Positions 26,759 through 35,255 of a stretch of DNA of 59,161 nucleotides are shown here, in pieces. The number at the start of each line of letters is the position of its first letter. Within the stretch, counting starts at the first letter, position 1. The stretch is from the NCBI RefSeq assembly GCF_002198665.1, contig NZ_MWLM01000037.1, positions 1-59,161 of the forward strand. The letters run 5' to 3'. This DNA is from Novosphingobium sp. B 225. Lineage in GTDB: Bacteria > Pseudomonadota > Alphaproteobacteria > Sphingomonadales > Sphingomonadaceae. The translations under genes were made by a program, and so were the position numbers. The notes under the pieces were generated by a model. The model was not told the DNA's origin, made no database searches, and saw only the letters and a program-made list of their open reading frames with translations.

Positions 26759-27904
26759 ATGGTCGGCAAACCACCCACCCAGGCAAACCAGCTTGGTAAC
26801 CGTGGCTTCGGCAGCGGAATCCCGATAATTACCGCAAACTTCTTTCCTGTTGGCCAGGATGATCCGGCACCAGGCTATCTTCCTCCACGCGATCCGACCG
26901 ATCCGACGCAGCGGGTCGAGTATGCCCGCGCCGGTAGCCCCACGGTATGGGCATTAGAAGAAGTTCTGGCAACGCTTGAGGGGGGCGAGCTCGCGGTATG
27001 TGCTGCCTCGGGTATGTCCGCCATTTCGCAATGTCTGCTGGCGCATCTTTCTGCTGGCGACAGGCTTATCTATTCGAAGTGGGCCTATCCCAATACTGTC
27101 GATTTCCTGGCCAATCATTTGGGTAGATTGGGCATACAGGCGATCGCATCCGACACCAACGACCTGGCGGCACTTGAAGCAGACCTTTCGCAGCACAGGC
27201 CCAAGGCTCTGTTCTTCGAACCACTCAGCAATCCTGCACTAGCCTATTGCCCCGCAAGAGAAATCGCAGCGTTGTGCAAGGCTTTTGGGGTGATTTCCAT
27301 CGCCGATAACTCGCTGTTGTCACCAGCTATCCTTCGCCCGCTCGAGCATGATGTCGATATTGTCATTCACAGCCTGACCAAGATCATCGGTGGCTTTGGC
27401 GAAGCAATGGGCGGGGTGGTGATCGGACGATCCGAACTGATCAATCCGGTTGCAAGGATGCGCTGGACCCTGGGTGGCGTGCTGGCACCGCAGGTGGCAG
27501 GCAAGATCCACGACGGCGTTCGCTCTTTAGATCTTCGTGTCATGAAGACCAGTTCTTCGGCGCTTCAAGTCGCGACGAAGCTGGCGACCGATGCCCGCAT
27601 TGCTGAACTGATCTATCCAGGGTTAGCGAGCTACCATTGGCGCGATCCGTTTGCTGCTGATTGCGGTCATCTCGGGGGCAGTGTGATCACGTTTTTCCAC
27701 AAGGGCGGAGCCGAAGCCGTCGCACGCATGGCGAACCACAGCAGCTTCATCCGTTTTGGCCCGAGCTTCGGAATGGCGATGACCAGTTGCAATGGCGGCA
27801 CGGCAAGCGAACGATATTACGACCAGTCGGCGGGTTTCGTCCGACTGTCCATCGGCCTTGAGGATCCGGAGGACATAGTCACCGAACTAGATCGGATCCT
27901 TTGA
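26759..27904 (+). CDS. Cystathionine gamma-synthase-family PLP enzyme
   Basis: 381 residues, fold type I PLP enzyme of the Cys/Met metabolism family. The PLP lysine is in VIHSLTKIIGGFGEAMGG, and AVCAASGMSAISQCL and ADNSLLSPAILRPLEHDVD match the family. Members perform gamma- or beta-replacement or elimination on amino acids (for example methionine gamma-lyase). The usual Cys-Met residues that define subtypes cannot be assigned here. It is the last gene of the NTF2-SDR-PLP operon and ends 12 bp from a convergent gene. It may act on an amino-acid side product; this is inference. Confidence 0.8.
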   Translation: MVGKPPTQANQLGNRGFGSGIPIITANFFPVGQDDPAPGYLPPRDPTDPTQRVEYARAGSPTVWALEEVLATLEGGELAVCAASGMSAISQCLLAHLSAGDRLIYSKWAYPNTVDFLANHLGRLGIQAIASDTNDLAALEADLSQHRPKALFFEPLSNPALAYCPAREIAALCKAFGVISIADNSLLSPAILRPLEHDVDIVIHSLTKIIGGFGEAMGGVVIGRSELINPVARMRWTLGGVLAPQVAGKIHDGVRSLDLRVMKTSSSALQVATKLATDARIAELIYPGLASYHWRDPFAADCGHLGGSVITFFHKGGAEAVARMANHSSFIRFGPSFGMAMTSCNGGTASERYYDQSAGFVRLSIGLEDPEDIVTELDRIL

Positions 27905-27916
27905 AGCACTTGCAAA

Positions 27917-28888
27917 TTATCGATCAAAGCTGACCGGTTCTTCGTTCAGCCAAAGCTCTGTGATCTTGCTGTCGCCGTTGAGCCGCGCGATCGCCTGTCC
28001 TCTCCAGGTTGCGACCGTGCGGTAGCCGGGGCTCTGGCCCCGCCAAGGCGCACGTTGCGAGCTGCGGGCCTGCCAGCGAAAAGCGACCATCGACCAACCA
28101 GACATAGGTTCGCCCACAAGTTGCATGTGCAGATCAGGAAAGGCCATCCAAAGGCTGTCGTAGTGCGCGAGCAGATCGGATTTGATCGCATTGCCGCAGT
28201 TCAGGCCGTGGACGATCAGCCCGTCAGCGAGCATGCCGGCCACTTCGGTTCTGCGCTGTGCCGGTGCCTCAACCCGGCTGAACGAATTGGTGAAGCGCGT
28301 GACGAAGGTATAGCCCTGCTCCTCGCTCAGCCCTGGCCCGTTGAGCTGGGCAGCGATCCGGGCACCTTCATCACGCCCCTTGTCGCCCAGCAACTGGCCC
28401 ATGCGGTAGGCGTGGTCGTGATTCGACCAGCGCTCGACGATCCGTCCGTCGCTACCATAGCGGAAGAAGGTCTGGCCGCGCAGGGTGACCGGCTTGTCCT
28501 TGGCTACAACCCCGTCAAAAGTGCCGTTGAGCGTCAGCATTGAGTGATAGCGATGCGCCCCCATCTCGCCCGCGACAATTCGATCATCCTCGACCAGCGT
28601 GCCGTTCTGCAGTTCGAAGAACACTGCCCGGTAGTGCTTTCGGACATCCTCGATCGTTCCGATCCGATCGGGAACCAGTCCGAATACCCTGGCGCCTGGA
28701 TCGAATAGCGCGATGTAGCGATCATAGGCCGAGCGGCGGTCCGCGCTATTGGCTGTTGCCAATTCGGCATCCATGCCCGCAGTCGTGCGGGCGGCGGCGC
28801 GCTGATCGAGCTTGCACGGCCCGGCAGCGGCGGTTCCCGAAGCCGCAAGTGCGATTGCCAATCCGGCCATCAGTTTGCAGACCCGCAT
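27917..28888 (-). CDS. Exported protein with two tandem NTF2/SnoaL-like domains
   Basis: 323 residues from the ATG at 28888, chosen because GGAG lies 9 bases upstream and a Sec signal peptide (RVCKLMAGLAIALAASGTAAAG) begins there; an ATG at 28903 is also in frame. Two NTF2-like barrels can be read: about residues 50-165 (YIALFDPGARVFGL to NHDHAYRMGQLLGD) and about 195-320 (MLADGLIVHGLNCG to ITELWLNEEPVSF). This is nearly twice the usual SnoaL length. It follows the module-2 TonB receptor gene on the same strand past a terminator-like hairpin, so it may process the receptor's ligand in the periplasm. Its activity is unknown. Confidence 0.72.
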   Translation of the reverse strand: MRVCKLMAGLAIALAASGTAAAGPCKLDQRAAARTTAGMDAELATANSADRRSAYDRYIALFDPGARVFGLVPDRIGTIEDVRKHYRAVFFELQNGTLVEDDRIVAGEMGAHRYHSMLTLNGTFDGVVAKDKPVTLRGQTFFRYGSDGRIVERWSNHDHAYRMGQLLGDKGRDEGARIAAQLNGPGLSEEQGYTFVTRFTNSFSRVEAPAQRRTEVAGMLADGLIVHGLNCGNAIKSDLLAHYDSLWMAFPDLHMQLVGEPMSGWSMVAFRWQARSSQRAPWRGQSPGYRTVATWRGQAIARLNGDSKITELWLNEEPVSFDR

Positions 28889-28912
28889 GATCGCGCGCTC
28901 CATTTAAGCAAA

Positions 28913-28942
28913 AGCCCCGGACTTCGCTGGAAATCCGGGGCT
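28913..28942 (-). terminator. Rho-independent-like terminator after the module-2 TonB receptor gene
   Basis: AGCCCCGGA (28913-28921) pairs perfectly with TCCGGGGCT (28934-28942), a GC-rich 9-bp stem with a 12-base loop. Read on the minus strand it is followed by TTTT, then by the next gene's start region. It lies 27 bp after the receptor stop, so it should end or attenuate receptor transcription before 28888. Confidence 0.7.
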
Positions 28943-28968
28943 CGTTGCTGTCGTCGGCAGAGGAAGTC

Positions 28969-31275
28969 TCAGTACTTGTACTGCAGTGTTACCCCATAGA
29001 AACGCGATTCGCCGATGTAGCTGAGCACCGAGGCACCGTCGAAGTTGAACCGCGCGCCGTCGAGCGGGATGCGGAAATCGATCGTGCGATACTTCGTGTC
29101 AAAGCAGTTGCGGCACCACAGCGACGCTTCCCAACGATCATCTTCGCCGCGGATGCCGATCCGGGCATTGGCCAGCGAATAGCCATCCTGCGATTCACTG
29201 CGATCATTGGTGGTGAAGTAGCTGCTCTTGAATGCCAGATCGCCGTGCACGAAGCCCTTGACCCCGCTCGAGCTGATCGGGAACTCGTAGGTTGCTCCAA
29301 ACCCTCCACTCCAGCGCGGAGCATGGTCAAGGTCAAAGCCGTTGTTGTCCTTGGTTTCGGCGTAAACAACACCAGCGGTCAGATCGAGTCCATCAACTGG
29401 CGAGACACCCGCATCGATATCGACACCCTTGGTGGTGGCCGAACCGATGTTGATCACGCTGAACGAGCCTGACGGCAGCAGCGCCTGGGTTTGCAGGTTC
29501 TTGGCCTTGGTATGGAAGAGCGCCAGGTTGAAGCGGCCCTGCGATCCCATGAAGGTGGTCTTGAGCCCGGCTTCGAAGTGATTGACCGTTTCCTTGTCAA
29601 AGGTCGGGTCGGACGGCGCGCAGCTGAACGTTCCCGGAAACGGACCGGGGCCACAACCGGGAGGAGGAGTAGGGCCAAACTGCGGGCCCACCAGAATCCC
29701 GCCCGCATCGCGGATCAGGCTGATCCCGCCGCCCTTGTACCCACGGCTGTAAGTGCCATAGAGATTGGCCGCATCGCTGACTTCATAGGCCAGACTGACG
29801 GTGCCGCTGATCCCGTTGTCGCTGACCTTGGCCGGAACCAGAGTGCCGGCGCCATAGTCGTAAACCATCGGTAACGGGAACGGCTGGGGATAGGTGAAGG
29901 TACCGAAGCCATCCTTCTTATCGGACGAATATCGCAGGCCCGCAGTGATCGTCAGGCGATCGAGCTTGGCAATGCCGTGGGCAAACAAACCGTAGCTTTT
30001 GCCGTCCTGACCCATGTTGTCGGTGAAGGCCACGCCCGGCACCCAGGGGAAGAAGAAACCTGGGCCATTGCCAGCGATCTGGCTGCCCCAGACGAACTGG
30101 TTGAGGCGGCGGATCTTTTCGTCGCTGAAGAAGCCGCCGACGATCAGGTCCAGGTTCTCACCTACCTTGGTCGACAGGCGCAGCTCCTGGGTGAAGGTCT
30201 CGATCGATTCGCCCTGGTTGGTGTTGAGGATGTCGGTGCCGACAAAGTCGTTATCGCCCTGGAAAGTGTCTTCGAACGAGCGATATGAAGTGATCGAGCT
30301 AAGCGTTACGCCGCCAAGATCGAAATTCACTTCAGCTGACAGGCCCCAGTCTTCGGCATTGAGCAATGGCGCGGTGTTCACCGCAGCACGGCGCCTGGTA
30401 TCCGAGCGATCGGCAAAGAACGCAGAGCCGGCGGCTGTCGCAAGCAGCTGATTGGCAGCCGTGTCCGCCGCATCAACCTTATAGGGGACCGCGGTTATCG
30501 AAAGCTCGTCAGCCTTGGCATAATCGGCAATCAGCCGCACGTTGAAACTGTCGCTCGGTTCAAACAACAGCTGTCCACGAATGTTGAAGCGGTGCTTTTC
30601 GCCGTATCCGGCACCGGTCACTGCATCGCGAATATAGCCATCGTCATCGACGAAGCCGGCCGCGACGCGAAACGCTGCCGTATCGCCCAGCGGTACATTG
30701 ACCATGCCCTGCAGGTTGACGCGCTTGTGATTGCCATATTCGCCGCGCAAGGTGAAAGCGGTTTTTCCCACATCCGGCTTGGCGGTGATGAAGTGAATCA
30801 GGCCGGCCGAGGTGTTCTTGCCGAACAGCGTGCCCTGCGGGCCCTTGAGCACTTCGACGCGCTCGAGATCGAGGAAGTCGCTGCCAGCAACCAGGCCCGA
30901 GCGCGAGCGGTAAACGTTATCGATCACAGTTCCGACCGAAGGCTCGAAGCCCAGGTTGAACACGCCGGTGCCCAGCCCGCGGATCGAGAAAGCGCCGCCT
31001 GCCGAAGGCGGGTTGGTGGTGCGGATGTCAAGGCCGGGCACCTGCGTCTGCAGCGAAAAGACATCGGTGACGCCAGCGTTCTGGAGCGATTCACCGGCGA
31101 CTGCGTTGACCGTAAACGGAATGTCTTGAACGCTCTGAGCGCGCTTCTGCGCCGTAACGACAATCTCACCGCTGCCGGCTTCGTCGGCATCTGCGTTCTG
31201 TGCCAGGGCGGGAGCTGCGGCCAGTGCCGCCCACGTACCACTCGCCAGAAGCAAGCTCTTCCAAGTTCTCGACAT
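28969..31275 (-). CDS. TonB-dependent outer-membrane receptor, module 2
   Basis: 768 residues from the ATG at 31275, which has a GGGAGG ribosome site; the frame runs 14 codons further upstream without one. The signal peptide ends at ALAQN, and the plug begins EIVVTAQKRAQSVQDIPFTVNAV, with GTLFGKNTSAGLIHFIT later. The C-terminal end LQYKY has the aromatic residues of a barrel. It belongs to the same broad class as the module-1 receptor but is clearly diverged. It is transcribed away from the cytochrome c gene, and by position it imports the module-2 substrate. Confidence 0.92.
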   Translation of the reverse strand: MSRTWKSLLLASGTWAALAAAPALAQNADADEAGSGEIVVTAQKRAQSVQDIPFTVNAVAGESLQNAGVTDVFSLQTQVPGLDIRTTNPPSAGGAFSIRGLGTGVFNLGFEPSVGTVIDNVYRSRSGLVAGSDFLDLERVEVLKGPQGTLFGKNTSAGLIHFITAKPDVGKTAFTLRGEYGNHKRVNLQGMVNVPLGDTAAFRVAAGFVDDDGYIRDAVTGAGYGEKHRFNIRGQLLFEPSDSFNVRLIADYAKADELSITAVPYKVDAADTAANQLLATAAGSAFFADRSDTRRRAAVNTAPLLNAEDWGLSAEVNFDLGGVTLSSITSYRSFEDTFQGDNDFVGTDILNTNQGESIETFTQELRLSTKVGENLDLIVGGFFSDEKIRRLNQFVWGSQIAGNGPGFFFPWVPGVAFTDNMGQDGKSYGLFAHGIAKLDRLTITAGLRYSSDKKDGFGTFTYPQPFPLPMVYDYGAGTLVPAKVSDNGISGTVSLAYEVSDAANLYGTYSRGYKGGGISLIRDAGGILVGPQFGPTPPPGCGPGPFPGTFSCAPSDPTFDKETVNHFEAGLKTTFMGSQGRFNLALFHTKAKNLQTQALLPSGSFSVINIGSATTKGVDIDAGVSPVDGLDLTAGVVYAETKDNNGFDLDHAPRWSGGFGATYEFPISSSGVKGFVHGDLAFKSSYFTTNDRSESQDGYSLANARIGIRGEDDRWEASLWCRNCFDTKYRTIDFRIPLDGARFNFDGASVLSYIGESRFYGVTLQYKY

Positions 31276-31444
31276 GATGACCTCCCGCAATGTTGTTGCC
31301 TGAATTTCTGAGTTCACGCCCTAACCCGGGACATTGCTACCTGCTTATGGGATACCCGGCATCTGTTATGCAAAATGCATCCATCGTTGAGATTGGCCGA
31401 TTTGCGGGCTTTATCGTGGTTCGCCAGCTGGCTTGGAGATACCC

Positions 31445-32089
31445 ATGATTCGCACATCACACTGGATTGCTCCAATCGGATTGCTGGCAGCCGCCTCGGG
31501 AATCGCGTTCGCGGCGTCGACCGGCATGCAGGAGCATGAGGTCCAGAAGATGGTCGCAAGCTGCGCCGTCTGCCATGGCAGCAAGGGCGAAGGCATTGAG
31601 GCCAGATCCGCACCGCGGCTTGCCGGGCTCGATGCCGCCTACCTGGGATCGCAGCTCAACCATTTTGCGGCGGGCGCGCGCGGGACGCAGCCGGGTGACC
31701 CTTTCGGCCCGCAGATGCACGTGATTGCCCAATCACTTGGTCCGGAAGAACGCAAGCGCGCAGCGGCCTTTTACAGCAAGCGATCGGCATCGGCACCCCA
31801 TGCGACAATCGCCAAAAGCGCTGCCCAAGCGCGCGGAGTCCAGGCCTATGACGGCTGCGCTGCGTGTCACGGCGCGGACGGCATGGGCAATGCTGACATC
31901 GGTGCGCCGCGGCTGGCGGGCCAGGCCGACTGGTATATCCTGGCCAGCCTCAAGGCTTACCGGGCTGGCGGGCGCGGCTATGACCCGGCGGACATGGCCG
32001 GGCAGCAAATGAAGCAGGCCGCAACAGCTCTGGCAGACGAAGATCTGGCGCCGGTTTCGGCCTATGCTAGCGCACTAGGCAGCAAGTGA
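31445..32089 (+). CDS. Dihaem cytochrome c (c4-like), exported
   Basis: 214 residues from the ATG at 31445, preceded by GGAG. A signal peptide (about residues 1-24) leads to the periplasm. Two CxxCH haem sites are present, C40-x-x-C43-H44 and C138-x-x-C141-H142, each in a c-type domain of about 90 residues, as in cytochrome c4. It passes electrons between dehydrogenases and terminal oxidases. The envelope oxidase at 23762 or a relative is a conceivable donor, while the GMC enzyme of the module seems cytosolic. Its last 15 bp overlap the end of the convergent DUF35 gene. Confidence 0.85.
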   Translation: MIRTSHWIAPIGLLAAASGIAFAASTGMQEHEVQKMVASCAVCHGSKGEGIEARSAPRLAGLDAAYLGSQLNHFAAGARGTQPGDPFGPQMHVIAQSLGPEERKRAAAFYSKRSASAPHATIAKSAAQARGVQAYDGCAACHGADGMGNADIGAPRLAGQADWYILASLKAYRAGGRGYDPADMAGQQMKQAATALADEDLAPVSAYASALGSK

Positions 32090-32497
32090 CCGGGCGCCGA
32101 ACAGGCAGCCGTTGGTATACCGCGTGACGACAAGTTCAATAGGTGTGTCGAAGCGGGCCTGGGGATCGCCGAGCCATTCCGCAATCAGCCGAACACCTTC
32201 ATCCAGATCGACTATCGCCCGGGTATAGGGGCCATCGCGCATCAGTGCTGGCGGGCCGGCATGGACGGTGGTGAGTGCATAAAGCGTGCCCCTGCCGTTG
32301 GCCTCTGTCCAAAGCGTTTCAGATCCCGGACATTCGGTACAAATGCTGCCGGGGGGGAAACGCAGAGCGGTGCAAGCGGTGCACTGCTGAAGCAGGAACC
32401 GGCCTTCACCAAGTGCCTGCCAGAATTGGCGGGTGAAGTGGCCACTGCGCGGTACCGACGGCAAGTCAGCGTTAATGTTGATGATCGGAAGTGTCAT
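32075..32497 (-). CDS. DUF35 OB-fold zinc-ribbon protein, module 2
   Basis: 140 residues. The zinc-ribbon Cys pairs are CTAC and CTEC, followed by the OB-fold (GTLYALTTVHAG). It overlaps the thiolase-like gene by 4 bp and is the expected complex partner of that protein, as in the module-1 pair. Its 3' end overlaps the convergent cytochrome c gene by 15 bp, so the two transcripts are antisense at their tips. Confidence 0.85.
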   Translation of the reverse strand: MTLPIININADLPSVPRSGHFTRQFWQALGEGRFLLQQCTACTALRFPPGSICTECPGSETLWTEANGRGTLYALTTVHAGPPALMRDGPYTRAIVDLDEGVRLIAEWLGDPQARFDTPIELVVTRYTNGCLFGARSLAA

Positions 32498-33693
32498 TTC
32501 GGGCCCTCAAGCACATGGATCAGGGCAGCATTGTAGTTTCCGGATTCGCAACAGTGCATGGCCAACCGGGCACCTTCGACCTGCCGCGCGCCACAACGGC
32601 CAAGCAATTGTTCGCGCAGCTCAAGCAAGCCGTAAAGCCCCGTTAGTGCCGGAGGATGACCGCGAGACAGGCAGCCACCCGAAGTGTTGATCGGGATCCG
32701 TCCGCCAAGTGAGGTTACGCCCGCAGCGGCATCGAGCGCGCCCTGGCCTTTTGCACAGAACCCGATCGCTTCGCTGACCAGGACTTCGGTTATTGTGCAA
32801 GGCGCATAAAGTTCGGCAAGGTCGATATCGCCCAGGCTCACTCCCGCGGTATCCAGCGCCGCGTGGGCGGCCTGCCGGGCGGCCGGAAAGGCGGTCATAT
32901 CGTGGGGTTTTCCGCCGATTTGGTGATAGCCCTCGTGATGATAGCCGCGGCCTTCCACGGTCACATAGGGCTTGCCACTGGCGCGGGCCGCCTCTTCGCT
33001 GGCCAGCACCAGGCAGATTGCTCCGTCGGCTACCGATGGCACTTCGAACAGGCCAAGCGGGGAAACGATCATCCGCTGGGCCAGAACCTCTTCCAGCGTC
33101 AATTCCTTGCGAAACTGGGCCAGCTCGTTGGCCATCGCATGCCTGCGGCTTTTGACCGCGATCTGGGCGATCTGCTCTCGCGTTATTCCGGTTTCGTGCA
33201 TGTAGCGCGCGGCATCGAAGGCATACCAGCTGATCGGGGTAAGACCGAACGGTGATTGGAAATCGACATCGCCCACCGCGCGCAGGCTGTGCTCCATGAC
33301 CACCGACAAGGGGGCATTGGTCTGGTACGAGATGCCCAGGGCCAGAGCCGTTTCAGCGCGGCCCAGTGCGACGTCGGCCAGCGCCTGATCGAAGGTAAGT
33401 CCGCCCGAAACCCCCAGCGCGCTGACCTCAGACACCGAGCCATTGCAACGCAGCCCAAGCCGCGCGGCCATATAGGTCGAAAACCCAAGCTGGCGGGTTG
33501 AAGGGCTGGGCGTGACGAAGGCCGCTGTATCGACGGCGATGCGATCCAGCCCCGCTTCGGCCAGCGCTGCGATCACCAGCGGCCCAAGCACATCGAGCTC
33601 GAACAGGGCGTCATCGTCTTGGTCGCTGGGCGCCCACCTGCCCACCGGGCTGGCCGCGGCGCCGACAATCGCAACTTTTCGCGGCGCGTTCAT
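32494..33693 (-). CDS. Thiolase-superfamily protein (SCP2/Ltp2-like), probable acyl-CoA lyase, module 2
   Basis: 399 residues, paralogue of the protein at 14204. It keeps SGGCLSRGHPPALTGLYG and the C-terminal CESGNYN, and it also lacks the N-terminal nucleophilic Cys (SEVSALGVSGGLTFD at that place). Both copies lost the residue but stayed intact, so the change is functional and not decay. Together with the DUF35 partner and the CoA ligase it would shorten a side chain, possibly by a retro-aldol cut. It directly follows the ligase gene with no spacing. Confidence 0.78.
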   Translation of the reverse strand: MNAPRKVAIVGAAASPVGRWAPSDQDDDALFELDVLGPLVIAALAEAGLDRIAVDTAAFVTPSPSTRQLGFSTYMAARLGLRCNGSVSEVSALGVSGGLTFDQALADVALGRAETALALGISYQTNAPLSVVMEHSLRAVGDVDFQSPFGLTPISWYAFDAARYMHETGITREQIAQIAVKSRRHAMANELAQFRKELTLEEVLAQRMIVSPLGLFEVPSVADGAICLVLASEEAARASGKPYVTVEGRGYHHEGYHQIGGKPHDMTAFPAARQAAHAALDTAGVSLGDIDLAELYAPCTITEVLVSEAIGFCAKGQGALDAAAGVTSLGGRIPINTSGGCLSRGHPPALTGLYGLLELREQLLGRCGARQVEGARLAMHCCESGNYNAALIHVLEGPK

Positions 33694-35229
33694 TCAGGCA
33701 GCGATTTCGCCAAACAGGGTCTGGCGCAGCTTGTGCTTCTTGACCTTGCCCGAATCCTCGCGCGGGAACTGATCGCAGATCCGGATGATGCGCGGCACCT
33801 TGTACGACGAGATCCGTTCCTTGAGGAAAGCCTGCACCGCACCCTCGCCAATCTCTGCGCCTTCGCTTGGCTGGACCGCAGCCACGAGCTGCTCGCCGAA
33901 TTCGGGGTGCGGCACACCAAACACCGCGCAATCGCTCACCCCAGGCATGCCGATCAGCGCTTGCTCGACCTCAGCCGGGTAAATGTTCACTCCTCCGGAA
34001 ATGACCATGTCGGTCTTGCGATCGGAAATGAACAGGAAGCCGTCCTCGTTGAGATAGCCAATATCCCCGGTCGCTACGAAATCGCCATGGCGCAGTTCGG
34101 CCGTCTTCTGCTCGGCACGGTGGTAGGCCACATGGCCGGTTGTTTCGGAATGAACGAAAATCTCACCGGGCTCGCCAGGATCACATTGGCTGCCGTCATC
34201 GCGGCGGGTCTGGATCGTGACCCCCGGAGCCGGATGGCCAACACTGCCAGGGTAGCGCAGCCAGTCTTCGCTGTTCGAGATCGCAATGAAGCCAGTCTCG
34301 GTCATTGCGTAGTATTCGTGGATTACCGGACCCCACCATTCGATCATTGCGCGCTTCACATCGGGTGGGCACGGTGCCGCGCCGTGAACAACATGGCGCA
34401 GGCTGGAGAAGTCGAAACGGCGCTTGTCGTCATCGCCGAGTGCCAGCAGGCGGACGAACATCGTTGGCACCATGTGCAGGTTGGTAATTTGGTACTTTTC
34501 AATCAGCTCGAGCAATTCAAGCGGGTTGAATTTCGATTGCAGCACCAGCAACCCACCTTCACCGAGGATCTGCATGGCGTAAGCATTTGGTGCACTGTGA
34601 TAAAGTGGTCCGGTCATCACCGAGCGAACTTCACCGCTGCCAATGCCAAACGAAACCGCCGCGCGGTGCATTACCGCTTTCACCGCATCGGGCGAAATCG
34701 GCAAACGCTTGACCCCTTTGGGCTGCCCGGTCGTGCCCGAGGTGTAGAACATCGGCCCAGTCACCTGCATGCTTGGCCGGTCCCAGGCCTCATGCCCCTC
34801 AATCCAGTCGCCCCAGATCGGGAGGGCATTTGATAGGCGGGTCGGGCGCGAAGCATCGTATTGGCCGGACACTTCAGGCGGAGTTTCGACCACGACCAGT
34901 TCGCGTCCGGCGCAGACCGAGATCAGCGCCTCATCGACTAGATCGGCATGGGCGATCACGAGTTTGGCCTCGCAGTCGTTCAGGATGTAGTCGATTTCAT
35001 CGGCCGTCATGTGCCAGTTGAGCGGCACCGTGACTGCTCCAAGCACCGAGGCTGCCATCGTTGCTTCAAAGAAGGCGATGTCATTGCGCAAAAGCAGGGC
35101 GACCCGATCGCCCTGCCAGATGCCGGCCTCGTGCAGCGCCGATGCAGCCTTTGCGGTGCGTCGACGTAGTTCATCGAGTGATGCATGGCGATCACCGCTG
35201 ATAATCCCGTCAAGTGCCTTGTGTGCCAT
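33694..35229 (-). CDS. AMP-dependent acyl-CoA synthetase, module 2
   Basis: 511 residues. ATP loop FYTSGTTGQPKGVKR, EYYAMTE, TGDIGYLNEDGFLF and the catalytic Lys in REDSGKVKKHKL. It is the paralogue of the enzyme at 12672, with the same length and the same neighbours. It should form a CoA thioester of an aromatic-chain acid. It lies 26 bp after the acuI-like gene and abuts the thiolase-like gene, in the conserved order reductase, ligase, thiolase, DUF35. Confidence 0.87.
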   Translation of the reverse strand: MAHKALDGIISGDRHASLDELRRRTAKAASALHEAGIWQGDRVALLLRNDIAFFEATMAASVLGAVTVPLNWHMTADEIDYILNDCEAKLVIAHADLVDEALISVCAGRELVVVETPPEVSGQYDASRPTRLSNALPIWGDWIEGHEAWDRPSMQVTGPMFYTSGTTGQPKGVKRLPISPDAVKAVMHRAAVSFGIGSGEVRSVMTGPLYHSAPNAYAMQILGEGGLLVLQSKFNPLELLELIEKYQITNLHMVPTMFVRLLALGDDDKRRFDFSSLRHVVHGAAPCPPDVKRAMIEWWGPVIHEYYAMTETGFIAISNSEDWLRYPGSVGHPAPGVTIQTRRDDGSQCDPGEPGEIFVHSETTGHVAYHRAEQKTAELRHGDFVATGDIGYLNEDGFLFISDRKTDMVISGGVNIYPAEVEQALIGMPGVSDCAVFGVPHPEFGEQLVAAVQPSEGAEIGEGAVQAFLKERISSYKVPRIIRICDQFPREDSGKVKKHKLRQTLFGEIAA

Positions 35230-35255
35230 GCTTGTTACTCCGAATTCGGTACCGA

